Below, in pieces: positions 21,596-33,159 of a DNA stretch of 64,000 nt. The DNA lies in the NCBI GenBank assembly GCA_905147135.1, contig LR990048.1:20568563-20632562 (forward strand), given 5' to 3'. This DNA comes from Blastobasis lacticolella (lineage: Eukaryota; Arthropoda; Insecta; Lepidoptera; Blastobasidae). The notes under the pieces were generated by a model. That model searched no databases. It was not told the origin of the DNA and saw only the letters and a list, made by a program, of their open reading frames with translations. The stretch's first letter is position 1; each line of letters opens with the position of its first letter. Position numbers and translations under genes: made by a program.

Positions 21596-21680
21596 GGTAG
21601 AGCTGTCGATAACAATCGGTGCCTGGCTGTCGTGGGTTCGATCCCCGCGATTGCAATTCAAGAAAGCTCAATGTACCTAC
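21596..21680 (+). mobile_element. tRNA-like SINE fragment
   Basis: GTAGAGCTGTCGATAAC and a B box GTGGGTTCGATCCCCGC resemble a tRNA-derived SINE head of another family. No acceptor stem closes it, so I do not call it a tRNA gene. Confidence 0.4.
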
Positions 21681-21774
21681 GAGTACTCTACTCTATGTTT
21701 GCGTGAAGCGACGATTTGGTAAATATCGCAGTTACGCGCAGAAGGCACAGGACCGGCCTTTGTTGAGGTCTTTG

Positions 21775-21888
21775 GGAGACTGTAATTGACTGATCTGTAA
21801 AATACTGGATCATGGTCAAGACGAACCCCGGGCCCTCACGCTCGAGAGCACAATTAAGGTATTGACGCCAAGATGATTATTATATTAT
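21775..21888 (+). mobile_element. SINE-A 3' fragment
   Basis: CTGTAATTGACTGATCTGTA, ACTGGATCATGGTCAAGACG and ATTGACGCCAAGATGATTAT: the last third of SINE-A with its ATT tail. Confidence 0.8.
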
Positions 21889-22080
21889 AAACTAATGAAC
21901 CCGGCGCGTCTTCGTTCGCGTGGCGTCCTACCCCTACCCTACCCTACCCTACCTTATCCCTATCTTACCCCCACCCTACCTTACACCTACCTTTTTTTAT
22001 TTTTGGTAATGTGGAGAAAACCTGCGATCCAGGTATCCAGCCCCTCTGGGGAAGAGCTGGATTACGTTGTACTTCTCTAA
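21889..22080 (-). mobile_element. Helitron-type end with (CCCTA)n microsatellite
   Basis: AACCCGGCGCGTCTTCGTTC matches the hairpin region of the Helitron end at 46007, but the CTAG terminus is mutated to CTAA. It is followed by about 70 bp of CCCTACCCTACC-type repeat (21927-21995). Confidence 0.5.
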
Positions 22081-22454
22081 CTTTTACCTAACAGGCTAAA
22101 AATTATAGTCCCAAATTCATATTCAGTTGTATAGTTAATTTAATGGAAACGTAACATCGAACCGGCAAGTACTCCCACGATGCCATAACATTTGCAACAA
22201 CATTGTTTCTGTAGCAAACAAATTAATCGAGTCAATATATTATCGCAGTACTGTTTATCCACCTACGCTATCGCAACGAATTAATCATATCAAAATAGTG
22301 CAAATACGGTGATATCGGCAAATCATTGGGGTTGGTTTGTTTGTACGGCAAATATTACCTTTCTCCTACCCATGGACCGTCGCAGTCAATAGTTGTAGTC
22401 CCTGCCTGCCTCTGGTGCAAAGGCGTGTGTTATGTGAGTGTGCACTACCGCAAG
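22081..22454. other. Unassigned sequence
   Basis: No supported feature. Confidence 0.4.
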
Positions 22455-22700
22455 ATTGTTTTTTATATCACTAAGGTGGCAAACAAGGTAACGGCCTGCC
22501 TGATGGTAAGCAGTCGCGTTGCCGCACCCGCAAATCCACCCATTTCTTAAAGAACTTCATGTTGTACTGCAGGGAAAACCTCTCCAGGTCTACACCACCT
22601 TAGGTTGCGTGGGAAAAAGTTCATTTGGAACCGCACAGTTCGCGACCAATTTGGCTCCAAAGTGTGAGGATGAACGTGTCGGTGGCGATGCGTTCTTTAC
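22455..22700 (-). mobile_element. LINE 3'-end fragment (family C)
   Basis: T run, GGTGGCAAACAAGGTAACGG, GGAAAACCTCTCCAGG and CGCACAGTTCGCGACCAATT, the reverse complement of the tail at 17450-17760 with an internal deletion. Confidence 0.8.
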
Positions 22701-23183
22701 ACTGTGCTATTACAACCCTTTTGTAGTTACAACTTCGTATAAATGGAAAAGAATTCGATAAGTATTTTTGTACATTTCGTACCATAATTACGGCAGAGGC
22801 AGTCCAATAGGTTTCATGCAAGAATTCATAGACTATTTAAAATGTCTTTGGTTTCGTGAACCTTTTGACGTAAACCGATTATACGAGTATAACAAAAGCA
22901 GTCCCTTCACCACTACCCTTCGGATGTTGACTTTGCCCTAATCTTGATTCCATAACGCGTTCAGATCACGCAGTGTGCGGTTCGCTTCACGGGAAAACAA
23001 TACCTGTAGCAAATTGGCACCCACACAGAGGTTATTTCTGGCGTTAAAGCGAGAAATGTTGCCTTCTCATCCTATATTTGGATTATCACCTACGTATTTT
23101 CTAATATATCAGTAAGGTAGGCGGAGATTGTACCTCATATAATTTCATTTTAAAATTTTACGTAAAATAGACTTGCTAGTACT
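22701..23183. other. Unassigned sequence
   Basis: No supported feature. Confidence 0.4.
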
Positions 23184-23385
23184 TCTTGAAGAGGCTCGCC
23201 TGCACTGGTTCGGTCACGTGCTGCGTACGCCCCAGGAATAGGTATATAGGCATCAGCTATTTAAACCTGCTGGTGTTGGATTGATATCGCCGAGTTGGAT
23301 TCGTAAGGACGCTGAAGAACGGGCGAAGTGGAGGAAGAAAAGTAGGAAAGCGTATACTGACATAAGCCGAGATGGACGCTAAGAT
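23184..23385 (+). pseudogene. LINE ORF2 C-terminal remnant
   Basis: The plus strand reads EEARLHWFGHVLRTPQE before a stop, and after frame changes KDAEERAKWRKKSRKAYTD. R-L-WFGHV-R and DAE-RAKWR-SRKA are hallmark positions near the end of many LINE ORF2 proteins. Broken by stops and frameshifts. Confidence 0.7.
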
Positions 23386-23405
23386 TATTATGATGATATA
23401 TACAA

Positions 23406-23710
23406 AATAATCATTTAGGCTTAATGTCCCGGTTGTGCTATCGCGCACGAGGGCCCGGGGTCCGCTTTGATCATAACCCAGGATTTGGCAGATCAGATTA
23501 TAGTAGTAGAGCGACTGCCATCTGACCTCCGCGATCCTGCTACCGGGGGAATCTGACCAGATTGGATCATGATTACACATCGAGCAGGTTTCGTAACGAT
23601 GTTTTCCCACACCGTATAAGCATCGGTTAGCATTCAACTAATGTACATAACTTAGCAAAGAGTCATTGGTACATGGCCGCAGTGGGATTCGAACCCGGTA
23701 CCCGACGCTC
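23406..23710 (-). mobile_element. SINE-A copy with deleted anticodon region
   Basis: Body intact (TTTGGCAGATCAGATTATAG, GTTTTCCCACACCG, AGTCATTGGTACATGG). The tRNA head keeps the B box (GGATTCGAACCCGGTACC) and the outer GACGCTC, but lacks the stretch between them. Confidence 0.85.
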
Positions 23711-23730
23711 CTTGTAAACGCTCTTAGTCC

Positions 23731-23912
23731 AATAACGCGGCTCCTCGGTTCATGCGTCTCGTTTTTGACGCGAGCTGTCCACACCGGAGCCCAAAATACG
23801 CTGTCGCTGCGATCACGCGGCTCATCGGCTCAATCGTCACTCTTTTATGACAGACAGACAGTATGAGCTCCGGTGTGAAAAAACGCGATGCATGACTCAA
23901 TAAGCCGCGTAT
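23731..23912. mobile_element. Foldback/MITE-like inverted repeat
   Basis: Left end ACGCGGCTCC...CATGCGTCTCG pairs imperfectly with right end CGCGATGCATGACTC...AGCCGCGT, and inner CACACCGGAGC pairs with GAGCTCCGGTGTG. No coding potential. Confidence 0.6.
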
Positions 23913-24437
23913 TTGAGCTCCAGTTTACACCTAAACGCAGTTCCGTCTCGATTTGTCAATTTCTAATCCAGCACATTCATACAATATCACTATCAACCCG
24001 TTAAATATTTACGGGTAAAAATGCTGGGCCCACCCGTGGGACTGCGAGACCTGAATTAGTCATCTGCCGGGTCAGACATAAACTATTCAACCCCCATGCC
24101 CTCGCCCCAGTAGAAATATGAGATGGAATAACAAAAACATACCTTATGGACTTTATTTCCTTCTCACGCAACATTTGGAAGGCTACAATTGGAATTATGG
24201 ACCTCTGGAGTGAGAGCGCGCGGCAGTGTTTCAGCGAAGTTCGTTTTCTGTCTAGAAAAGTAAAATATATCTATTGTGTAGTAAACAGCTAAAATATACA
24301 AAAGTCCATATTAAAAATAAATGTAATAATTGTAAATTAATGAGAAACCACCTAGTCCAGAGACAAAATGCTTTGACCATTTTGTGTTGCCAGTGATGAC
24401 CTATGGATCAGAAATTAAGATATACGTAGCCAATCTA
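23913..24437. other. Unassigned sequence
   Basis: No supported feature. Confidence 0.4.
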
Positions 24438-24925
24438 AGCCACTAAGGTCATCGAAGTGAGGTCCAGAGTCACAAAACTGAAGTGGCAATAGGCAGGCCT
24501 CGTTGCTCGTTGAACCGATGGCCAATGGAGCGGATTGGTTCTCGAGTGGCGTCCATGTACCGGAAATCGCAGGCTAGAAAGCCTCCCACGAAATGGACGG
24601 ACGTAGGAAGCCGATGGATGCACAAGGCATAGAGCCGATCGGTGTAGAAGACGTAGGAGGTCTTTATTTTAGGTGGGGTAAACCCGTTTGAGTCTGCTTT
24701 AATTTTTTGAAGATTTTTGATCACCGATTCTGTACTAGCTGTTTTATTTAGACATGTATAATTTCAGTATGTGTGTCTTGGAACCCTTTTCTAATATTCA
24801 TCTAAACAAAAACACGATGAATTTAATTTTCTTTTTTAAGTTTTAAATTTACTGCGATGTTTTTGAGAGATTGTTTCGCTATTCTGCTAAACCGCTTAAT
24901 GTAGGTAGATTACATAGAACTAAAA
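24438..24925 (+). pseudogene. LINE ORF2 C-terminal remnant with 3' UTR
   Basis: The plus strand reads VEVRSRVTKLKWQ, then with in-frame stops AGLVAR, TDGQW, VLEWRPCTGNRR and WMHKA. The order (RVTKLKWQWAGH-AR-TDGRW...VLEWRP-TG-R...GRP) is the C-terminal block of an RTE/Jockey-like LINE ORF2. The DNA from 24660 to 24925 (GGTAAACCCGTTTGAGTCTG onward) recurs at 26985-27245 as a shared 3' UTR. Several stops show it is dead. Confidence 0.7.
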
Positions 24926-26530
24926 TTCGTATAGGTATAAGATTTTTATCTAAATTGTTTACATTAAACTTTCCTGTAAATGGCAGCAAATGTGTAATTG
25001 CTACAAAAACGCCAAATTTATAGGTTAGGATCCAATATTATATAAGCCAGTTCTCAGGCCACGGACTTTAAGGGCGTCTTCACTCTATAAGTAATTCATG
25101 ACTACGCATTATCACCGTCAAGAGTCACTTCGCATTTTTCTCTATTTCCGCACCACTCTCGTTACCCTCACACGCTTTCAAATTCAGAGAGCACTTGACC
25201 TATCTGATATCTGTAGGGTCTTGCCTTGATGAATGGTGTACTTACAGTTATTAGGATTTCTTTTCAAACAACTGTTAAAGGTTCTTAAAACATTAATTAT
25301 AAATTTGAATGTAATTTTAAGTTTTATTTCCTTGGGTTTGGCCCTTCAGGCTTCAGGCTTTAATGGCTCTCCAATTCATTATTTTATGTTCTGAAAAAGA
25401 GAGGATACTATGTTTATTTGGATGCGACCATTATTTTAAATGGTCTACGAATTATGTATTTCTAGACGTACTTGTTTTGTTAATTTGTGAATTTGTTTCC
25501 TTTTGGTCTTGGAGACGATATTTATAATATATTATATAATAATTTTTATATCTAATACTTATATTGTTGACAAATTGTTGTGAAGTTGTCAAACAGTGAG
25601 GAACCACAGATCGAAGCCATGATGGCGAAAATTTCATTTATATTTGCTGCCCACGAAAAAGACTGGCTGTGATAAATTTGAAATTGATTGACGGCTAGAG
25701 AAAAGAATTCAGACTGATGTCTGGGAATCTGAATTTTGGATGTGAAAAAAGTGGAAGATTTTTAATGTTATTTTACGACATGAATATTATTTGAAAAGAA
25801 CCAGTATTTTTGCTCAGCAGAAGCAATTTTCTCAAACTAAATATAATAACAAATGATCGGTACAAGAATGCACAACTTTGCATCTATAATTTGAAATTTT
25901 CAATCGATGAAAAGTTAACCCTGTGATTATTCCCTGTGATCCTGTCAGGAATGAGGTTACGTTCAATAGACTCTTGTAGGAACTTTAGTGCTTTACTTAT
26001 TTATTTACCTTTATAAATTTCTTGTAAGTTTTCCGGACTGAAAGATTAAAACCCATTACCCTGAATCTTTGAGTTACTCTTTATTAACTGAACCTGGCAC
26101 TGTCCGTGGGACAGTGTTACGTTACATATCTTGAAAGTCAATTGGAGTTTTGCCCACTCAAGACTAGCTTTACTTCCCCGCAATGCCCCAATAAGCTTAG
26201 AATGTCTTACGTTACATTTATGTACTTATAAGATTAGAAAGCTCCCTCTTAAATGCTAAAAAAAATAATCTTAAATAGGTACTTTAAAAGCAGGTAACAA
26301 CAAAGAACTTGGCTTATTTTATGTTTTACCTTGAGTCACATTATAACCTTAGGGGTCTGCCCTGATGTTATCATATGTGTGTTCTGCCTCGAGGCGCCTT
26401 GGGAGCACTAAATGATACGTTTTTCTTACATTTTACGCATTTCCCTTATGAAGATATTTAGATAAGAAGTTCCTCTGGGACACGTGTAGGTTTTCCTGTT
26501 TTCTGGTATGTATTTATAAGTGTAGGGAAT
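24926..26530. other. Unassigned sequence
   Basis: 1.6 kb, AT-rich. No frame above background, no family matched to other parts of the window. Confidence 0.5.
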
Positions 26531-26739
26531 ATCTGTCCAAATTGACATGTCTTCTTTGGTAAAGGAAATTATGTATTTAAATGGATAATGTGCAGCAGTA
26601 ATCGTTGAAATTCACATTCTATGTGTTTCTTATATAATTCTCGACATCTATACACAATATACGTAGCGTGATTGATACGCCAAGTCGTGCTTTTGGGCAT
26701 TGTTTGTTCACCAAATAAGACAAGTCTGTTTAAACAGAT
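26531..26739 (+). mobile_element. 209-bp MITE with about 29-bp TIRs
   Basis: Left ATCTGTCCAAATTGACATG, right CAAGTCTGTTTAAACAGAT. Same length as, and reverse-complementary to, the copy at 7816-8024. Inner words GTTGAAATTCACATTCTATG and ACGTAGCGTGATTGATACG. Confidence 0.8.
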
Positions 26740-26784
26740 CATAGGTAGTAATTGGATGTAAATTTGTTACTTGTGATTTTTTTA

Positions 26785-26910
26785 TAGTTATACGGCAAAT
26801 GACAAACAGGCAAGCAGGCCACCTGATTGTGCGTGGTCACCGCCGCCTATGATCATCAGCAACATCAGGAGAGTTACCAATGCGTTGCCCGCCTCTAAAG
26901 CGACCTCTAA
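26785..26910 (-). mobile_element. LINE 3'-end fragment
   Basis: T run, then GACAAACAGGCAAGCAGGCC, ACCTGATTGTGCGTGGTCAC and GTTACCAATGCGTTGCC, a relative of the family C tail. Confidence 0.6.
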
Positions 26911-26984
26911 TTAACCACTTATTGAGACAAACTTGATTTATTTTTACCTAGTTCTCTTGAATACCTAATAGAGGGAGGCAAAAA

Positions 26985-27245
26985 GGTCACCTTATGGTAA
27001 TACTGGGGGTTGAGTCTGCTTTAAATTTTTTAAATGTAATGAACACTGATTTTAAGCTAGCTGTGTGATTTAGATACGTGACATTTCAGTACGTGGTTCT
27101 TTATACTCTTATCTAGTATTCGTATAGGTAACCAAACACGTGATATATTGAATTTTCTGTGACATATTTGAAATTTACTGCGATATGTTTTAGAGATTAG
27201 TACAAATTTCTCCTAAACCGCTTACGATTGGTGGATCAAATAAAT
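26985..27245 (+). mobile_element. LINE 3' UTR copy
   Basis: GAGTCTGCTTTAAATTTTTT, ATTTCAGTACGTG, AAATTTACTGCGATATG and CTAAACCGCTTA match 24665-24920 in order. No coding part. Confidence 0.65.
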
Positions 27246-28623
27246 AACATTAAAAAGAATATATAATAAGCTAATATTGTGCAGTAAACTGTGGGATGCT
27301 ACAGGCCAATATAATGATTATAATACCTAATAAGCAAATTTTCGTTTGGAGGAATTTTCTCTACATTGTTTAGATTTCTTTCAATTCACGAAAAGGGTAA
27401 AATACACAGTGGCATAGGTCGTAATTCGCTTTTTCAAGTACAGAAGATATTCAACTTTATGGCAGCTCACGTAAACGTAAAATTGGCGTGACGCGTCATG
27501 CAAAAACAAATGACAGGAGACGGCATCCTCTTAAGTCGTGGATTTATTACACTTTCTGGGCTTCGATTCTGGTACGGATATCGTCTCAGTTGCAGTAACA
27601 TTACAATTGCATCGCATGTCAAACGCGTGATTGTTATTCAAATGACAGATGTCGAGTTGCAACTTTCATGAGTTCGAACTTTCCCACAATTAGTTTTCTG
27701 GTACTTTAGTTGCATTATGGTTTTATATGGCTGTTGGTACTCCAATAATTAAATTAATAAGTTGCATATTTCTTAGTTGTCAAACTGCCTTCAATTCTGT
27801 CAATGAAAGCGTGTCAAAGGTCAAACAATGATTTAATTGCAATTTAACTGGGATGATGCTGCGATGTTACTGTGACTGACTCGATACCTCGACGTAGTTA
27901 TAGTAACATCACAGTTACATTGCAACACAATAACAACTGCATTGCTCACCAGAATCGGTACCCTGCTAATAATTAGCAGTCCTCCTCAGTCCACTTCTGC
28001 GAAGCAACGCAACGCAATTGCCAACTGAATTTGACATTAGATAATTCTACACTACGTCATCTACGGCTACTGGCTATAGCGTCTATTAGAGTTATGTAAG
28101 ATTATTATAGCTCATTTCGGACTATCCAAGGTAAGGTTAGCTGAAAGAAATCCCACTGTGGGATAAGCCCGCCTTTGCAATGTATATTTATTTTCTTTTG
28201 TAATTGTTCTTTATGTAGTTATACGCAATAAAGAGTTTACATACATACATACATATACATTATTATATGTCAAATTCGTTTATCCACTGAGATAGCCCTT
28301 AAACGGCCTCCCCCAAGGCTCGCTACTAACATCAGTGCGCAGTTTTGTAATATGTCGTTTATGTTTTAGTAATAAACATAGGTAATCATACGTAGATATC
28401 AGTATCGGGCTACCGCCCTATGCCAGTGCTGAATGTTCACAAACGACTGCATACTTGTAAGTTCCGCCCACACGTTGCTTAAGGCCAGAGTATCAGAACG
28501 GAAAATGTGTTTTTGATGTCTGAAAGCATTTGTACACTGTTTTTAGTATAAACTTGATAACAGGAGTGGGCGTATGGCTTACAGTACTAATTGAGTTCTT
28601 TTTTGTATATCGTATCAGCCTAG
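27246..28623. other. Unassigned, with possible inverted ends 27555-27963
   Basis: TTCGATTCTGGTAC near 27556 and CCAGAATCGGTACC near 27950 are inverted, with repeated GTAACATCACAGTTACATTG-like words between. This might be an old foldback element. A CATA microsatellite lies near 28238-28258. No gene. Confidence 0.4.
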
Positions 28624-28985
28624 AAGAGCGTCAGTGCCTAATGGTTAAGAGGTCCGACTCGTACCCAGAGACATAGGGTTCGAACGCCAGTACCGTCATG
28701 TACCGAATCTTTCCTGAGTTATGTACATTAGTTGAACACTAACCGATGCTTTTACGGTGTCGGAAAACAACGTGATGAAACCTGCACATTCAGGCGACTG
28801 AATGCGTAACCATGATCCAATCCGGTCAGGTTTGTTCTGTTAACAGGGTTACGGAGGTCAGATGGCAGTCGCTCCACTGTAATTACCTGATCTTCCAAAT
28901 CCTGGATCATGGTCAAGACGGACCCTGGGCCTTTGCGCGCCAATTGTGTTGCTGATGTCCATAAGCGGTGGTGACTACTATAACG
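28624..28985 (+). mobile_element. SINE-A copy fused to a LINE-like tail
   Basis: Nearly full SINE-A from AGAGCGTCAGTGCCTAATGG to about 28948. The expected TTAACGCCAAGATGAT end is replaced by TGCTGATGTCCATAAGCGGT, a LINE-tail word, suggesting a chimeric or 3'-truncated copy. Confidence 0.75.
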
Positions 28986-29818
28986 AACGCAGTGATACTA
29001 GGACATACACATACCTACAAATTGTCAATTTTTATATTTTCTTACGCTTGCTAGAAAATATATCTTCTAATGAAAAGTACGTCTTTATAAACATTATCTG
29101 TACCCTTAACCTTTCATATTAATCTTTTGTTTACGTTACAGAATTCGATACATATTCCATAGTAATAAACATACTTTCTTTAGCAACCTGTGAAGTAAAT
29201 ATGTATGCAAACTCTTCATTGTGTAAACATAGGATATTGAACCGTAGACTTGCGGCATGTATTATCTTACTCGAACAACTCGAGCTTGAGCTAAGCACCC
29301 GGCTAGGCAAAGTTTAAGTTAGTCATAGAATTGGCTTATAGGGATGTGACGTTACGGTATCCGTAAAATACTTCATCAGTTTTGTTTCTCTCTTCTGTCA
29401 AATAGAAGGAAGTTATCACTTGTCGAGATTTCGTATTTTTTTAACAGGCTAACTGCGTATAGAACTATTGGTTGTGATAATTACATATTATCATATCAGT
29501 AGTTCGGGGCTTTATTATAATATTTCGGAGCAAAAACCTGTGTCACTTTACACAATAGCGAACTTCCTGTTAGATAACCCCGATCCATAGTTCTCGTCTA
29601 GGATGAAATCGCTGATGAAATGTCTGTATTCTATATATTGTCATCACGATTATCATGAACATCTATTAGTCCAATACTAGACTAAATATACAGGTCCCTC
29701 CACGAGCGCCAAAGCATCCTGTCCTCGACTTGAATTTCGCAATTCGTTGCTCTACAGCTAGGTGGTCAAAGTAGGTCCTCTGTTCCCTATTGACTATGTA
29801 TTATGTTAAATCATAATA
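28986..29818. other. Unassigned sequence
   Basis: No supported feature. Confidence 0.45.
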
Positions 29819-29962
29819 CTAGCGACCCGCCCTAAACAAATACACTGAAACCTTCCTCATAAATAATTCTGTTTGTTGGTGAAAACCGCATGAAAATCCG
29901 TTCAGTAGGTATTTTTTGAGTTTATCGGCAATAGACAGACAGACGTTTTTAGTATGTAGTGA
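29819..29962 (-). mobile_element. Short Helitron-type element
   Basis: Host A, CTAG at 29819-29822, CGACCCGCCC, then GGTGAAAACCGCATGAAAAT, CAGACAGACG and a right end TATGTAGTGA followed by host T. Read on the minus strand it starts TC and ends CTAG, as Helitrons do. The hairpin is decayed. Confidence 0.6.
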
Positions 29963-29972
29963 TACTGATAGG

Positions 29973-30329
29973 AAGCGTCAGTGGCCTAATGGTTAAGGGG
30001 TTCGACTAGTTAGCGAGAGGTACCTACCGGGTTTGATTCTCAGTGCCGCCATGTACCAATCACTCTATACTGATTTACGTATATTAGTTGTACACTAGCC
30101 GATGTTTTTACAGTGAGGGAAAACATTGTGATGAAATCTGCACATTCAGGTGACTGAATGTGTAACCATGATCCAAACTGATCAGGTACCCCCATTAACA
30201 GGGTCACGGAGGTCAGATGGCAGCCGCTCCATTGTAATTACCTGATCTGCCAAATTCTGGATCGTGGTCAAGGCGGACACTGGCCACTCTCGCGCGAGTA
30301 CTCAACTGAGACATTAACGCCATAATGAC
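29973..30329 (+). mobile_element. SINE-A copy, full length
   Basis: 357 bp from GAAGCGTCAGTGGCCTAATG to TTAACGCCATAATGAC, with both Pol III box-like stretches (GGCCTAATGG, GGGTTTGATTCT). It starts 10 bp after a Helitron end. Confidence 0.9.
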
Positions 30330-30999
30330 TAGACCTTCAGTCTAGATTTATAATAAGTATTGTAATTCAGTAATTCAGTTTTATTGCATAATCAAGTACA
30401 TTGATGGTAGTAGTACAAGATACCCCGTGGGTAGGGGTAATTTCTACTTAAGTAGGTATTTAACATTTCATTTATTATTTAAGTATATGTATATATTATA
30501 TTATATCTAAGGCACATATTATAAAAATTATACACTTTGAGATCTTTTTATGTACTAATTATACGTAGGTATTCAAAGTACCTATATTCTCATTTTTTGT
30601 GGCGTACAAAGATACTTGTAATTATATCTATTATATAAATATCTTTATAAAAATATTAATAGCAAGGTTGTCCTTAATCCGCATGACATATCGAGTCACG
30701 TGCCCATCCCTACTCGCAAACTATGTCGCAACTACGAGTATGGCAAGCTTCATTACTTCTCGGGAAAGAAATTAGAGTTTCCCAGGCAATCTTGCGCGGT
30801 ATGCAAACTTGGGGATATCATTGGGCTTTATTTGAATTGTGTGTACTATTTCTCTGTAGTTTCATTCGCAATGTATTATGTCATGGGCCGAACGCGATAT
30901 CCTGGGGACATTGTGTCTATATAAACTTCAATTTAGATAGATTAGTATGGGGTCAAAGCACAGGGGATATTTTATTTTCAATTCGGTTTGGCTACTGGG
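30330..30999. other. Unassigned sequence
   Basis: AT-rich; overlapping frames at 30700-31058 have no recognisable product. Confidence 0.4.
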
Positions 31000-31335
31000 C
31001 GACCCTCAAATCATTGGCGAAACAAAAGCCTGTAGGCTTCGCTGGCTGGGCACGTTGAAAGGATTAAGCAGTGACGAAAGTATACCTGGGACAACTCACT
31101 GATCGACGACCGATCGGACGTCCCAGGTATCCCTGGAGGGACCAAGTGGATAGAGATCTGTCGGAACTCCGATCTGACTGCTGGCACAGGAGGTGGCACA
31201 GGAAAGAATGGAATAAAGCTTCTTAGTTCGGAGGCCAAGACTCATTTTGGGTCGCTGCGTCATCACAGAAACTAGTGCTGTACCGCAAAGCAGGTCCATC
31301 CACTGACCTTCCAGGTATATTGTGCCTCAGAACTA
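31000..31335 (+). pseudogene. LINE ORF2 C-terminal remnant
   Basis: The plus strand gives RWLGTL, then GRPRYPWRDQVDRDLSEL, RKEWNKA and, in another frame, SEAKTHFGSL. The order GRP---W-DQV--DL--L---NW...W--LV-EAKTHFG is the C-terminus of many insect LINE ORF2 proteins. Frameshifts separate the blocks. No RT domain remains. Confidence 0.75.
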
Positions 31336-31624
31336 AGGCTCTCACGGACGCTGCAGTGTAACAAAAAGGGAAATTCGATCCCAGTTTATACACAGATTTT
31401 TAGCAATAAATACATGGATTGATTGAATGATTGATTAGACAGTAAATGGGGGCCCACCTACTACTAGAGAAACCCATCGCCTACGAAATACAATACTTAC
31501 TATCAAAACGATTTAGTTTCCTATCAAAACCCGGACAAAACTCACATATTAGGTACACACATAGCTAGCTGCATACACATAGGTAGCTGCACACATTAAA
31601 TGTATGGTAGGGGGTCAGTTCTCT

Positions 31625-31760
31625 CTGCAGCTGACTTTGTTTTTATTCACAGCCCACCTCATGGTACGCGGTATCTGTTGCCCATCATATCTACGATTCA
31701 TGCATTTAAGTTGCAAGCCACAAAAATTTCGGACTGAATTGCAGAAAATACGTATATGTG
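31625..31760 (-). mobile_element. LINE 3' fragment (family G)
   Basis: ATGCATTTAAGTTGCAAGCC and CACAAAAAT match 42975-43015 and, in reverse, 15890-15930. Confidence 0.55.
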
Positions 31761-32006
31761 CAAATACTAATTCGATTCCCTCATTAATATTAACGAGTGA
31801 GATGCCGAATTTCTTTGTAGTTCGTTATTATAGCAAATAATCCGTTCATTACGTACTATCTGTTTTTAAATGTATTTACGCCATAGGTGTGCTACAATTA
31901 TTTTTACCATTTTTTCTTTTCAATCCGCTTTTAGAATAGCCACCATTTAAATATGTGTAAATCTAACATAAAGTAGTCAAAACTAGTGAAGTACAAAGTA
32001 GTGAAG

Positions 32007-32957
32007 TAAAAGCCGGATACTTGCCCCACTTTTCAAAAAGCTCTATTATTAAGAAATGTGTACTTACTAAGAAATATGCCACATGTATATCAAAACATAG
32101 GTCTTTAATCTTCTATAATAGCCTTTTTTGGAACCGTAATTATTATAGATTTTGAGTAAATCGTGTTTTACTAGACCTCTGAAAAGGGGGATAGTTGCCT
32201 ACTGTGGCGGATAGTTGCCCAACGGCAAAAATGCTTTGGGGGATAGTTGCCTCATGCGGAGATAGATGCCTCACTATGATTTTGTTGGATATAATCAACA
32301 TTTTTGTATTTACTGAGATCCACTAATCAAAATAAAATATAAATTATCGAAATACATAGTATTAAGTTTTAATTATTTAAACCATAAAATCATCACCATT
32401 CCGTCGTCTGGCATAAATATTTATTTTACATTATATATATTTATTTTATAAAGCAAGAAGTCATAATAAGTTGAAAACACAAAAAGAAACAAAAATCCTT
32501 GCTTGTTCAATTATTTTATACTTGCGGATAGTTGCCCCTAGGAACCCCTAAGGGCAACTATCCGCAAAAGTAAATGGGGCAACTATCCTTTTTGATATGG
32601 ATATTTGCCATTTAATTTGTGAAATCAATAAACACTTTTCAACAATAAAACATTTTATACAATGTTATTTAAACCCTAATGCAGGTATGGAAATAAAAAG
32701 TTCACTGATGCTACAGTCAATAATAAAAATATTCAATATAAATTATTTACCAAAATAATTTTGACGCCCGTCAAAGCTTCAGCGCGGAAGATTTTTAATC
32801 ACAAGGACAAAACGCGTGCGCTTACGTCTTACATAGCATTGATGTCTTCGGAAGAGCTACTTTTGATGGTGGTAAAGCGCTAACACCAACAACATCCCTA
32901 ACATAGTGTATTCAAAACTGAGGCAACTATCCCACTGGGGCAAGTATCCGGCTTTTA
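32007..32957. mobile_element. 951-bp TIR element with mirrored 11-bp motifs
   Basis: Termini AAAGCCGGATACTTGCCCCA at the left and its exact reverse complement at the right, both bordered by TA. Seven exact copies of GGATAGTTGCC lie inside: plus orientation at 32189, 32209, 32241 and 32526, minus orientation at 32553, 32578 and 32922. The orientation flips at a central hairpin (32522-32567). No coding frame. It looks like a non-autonomous DNA transposon in which the motif would be a transposase-binding repeat (inference). Confidence 0.8.
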
Positions 32958-32960
32958 CCC

Positions 32961-33159
32961 TACAGTCGAGTTCATTAATATGTGAGCATTGCCAAGGCTT
33001 CAAATATAAATGTACATGGAAGGGTAGGTACTTATATATCTGAGCAGATTCATCAATCAGACATATGTACCTACGTCTGCTCAGATATATAAGTACCCTT
33101 CCATGTACATTTATATTTGAAGCCTTGGCAATGCTCACATATTAATGAACTCGACTGTA
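32961..33159. mobile_element. 199-bp near-perfect palindrome, TA-flanked MITE
   Basis: The left arm from TACAGTCGAGTTCATTAATA to about 33048 is matched by the right arm ending ATTAATGAACTCGACTGTA, with one 4-bp indel (GGGTAGGTACTT versus GGGTACTT) and a loop of about 27 bases. CAGT ends flanked by TA are typical of Tc1/mariner-derived foldback MITEs. Confidence 0.85.

Noticed and set aside
21927..21995. Interstitial telomere array
   Set aside because: CCCTA-type units do not match CCTAA and the run is irregular; simple sequence next to a Helitron end.
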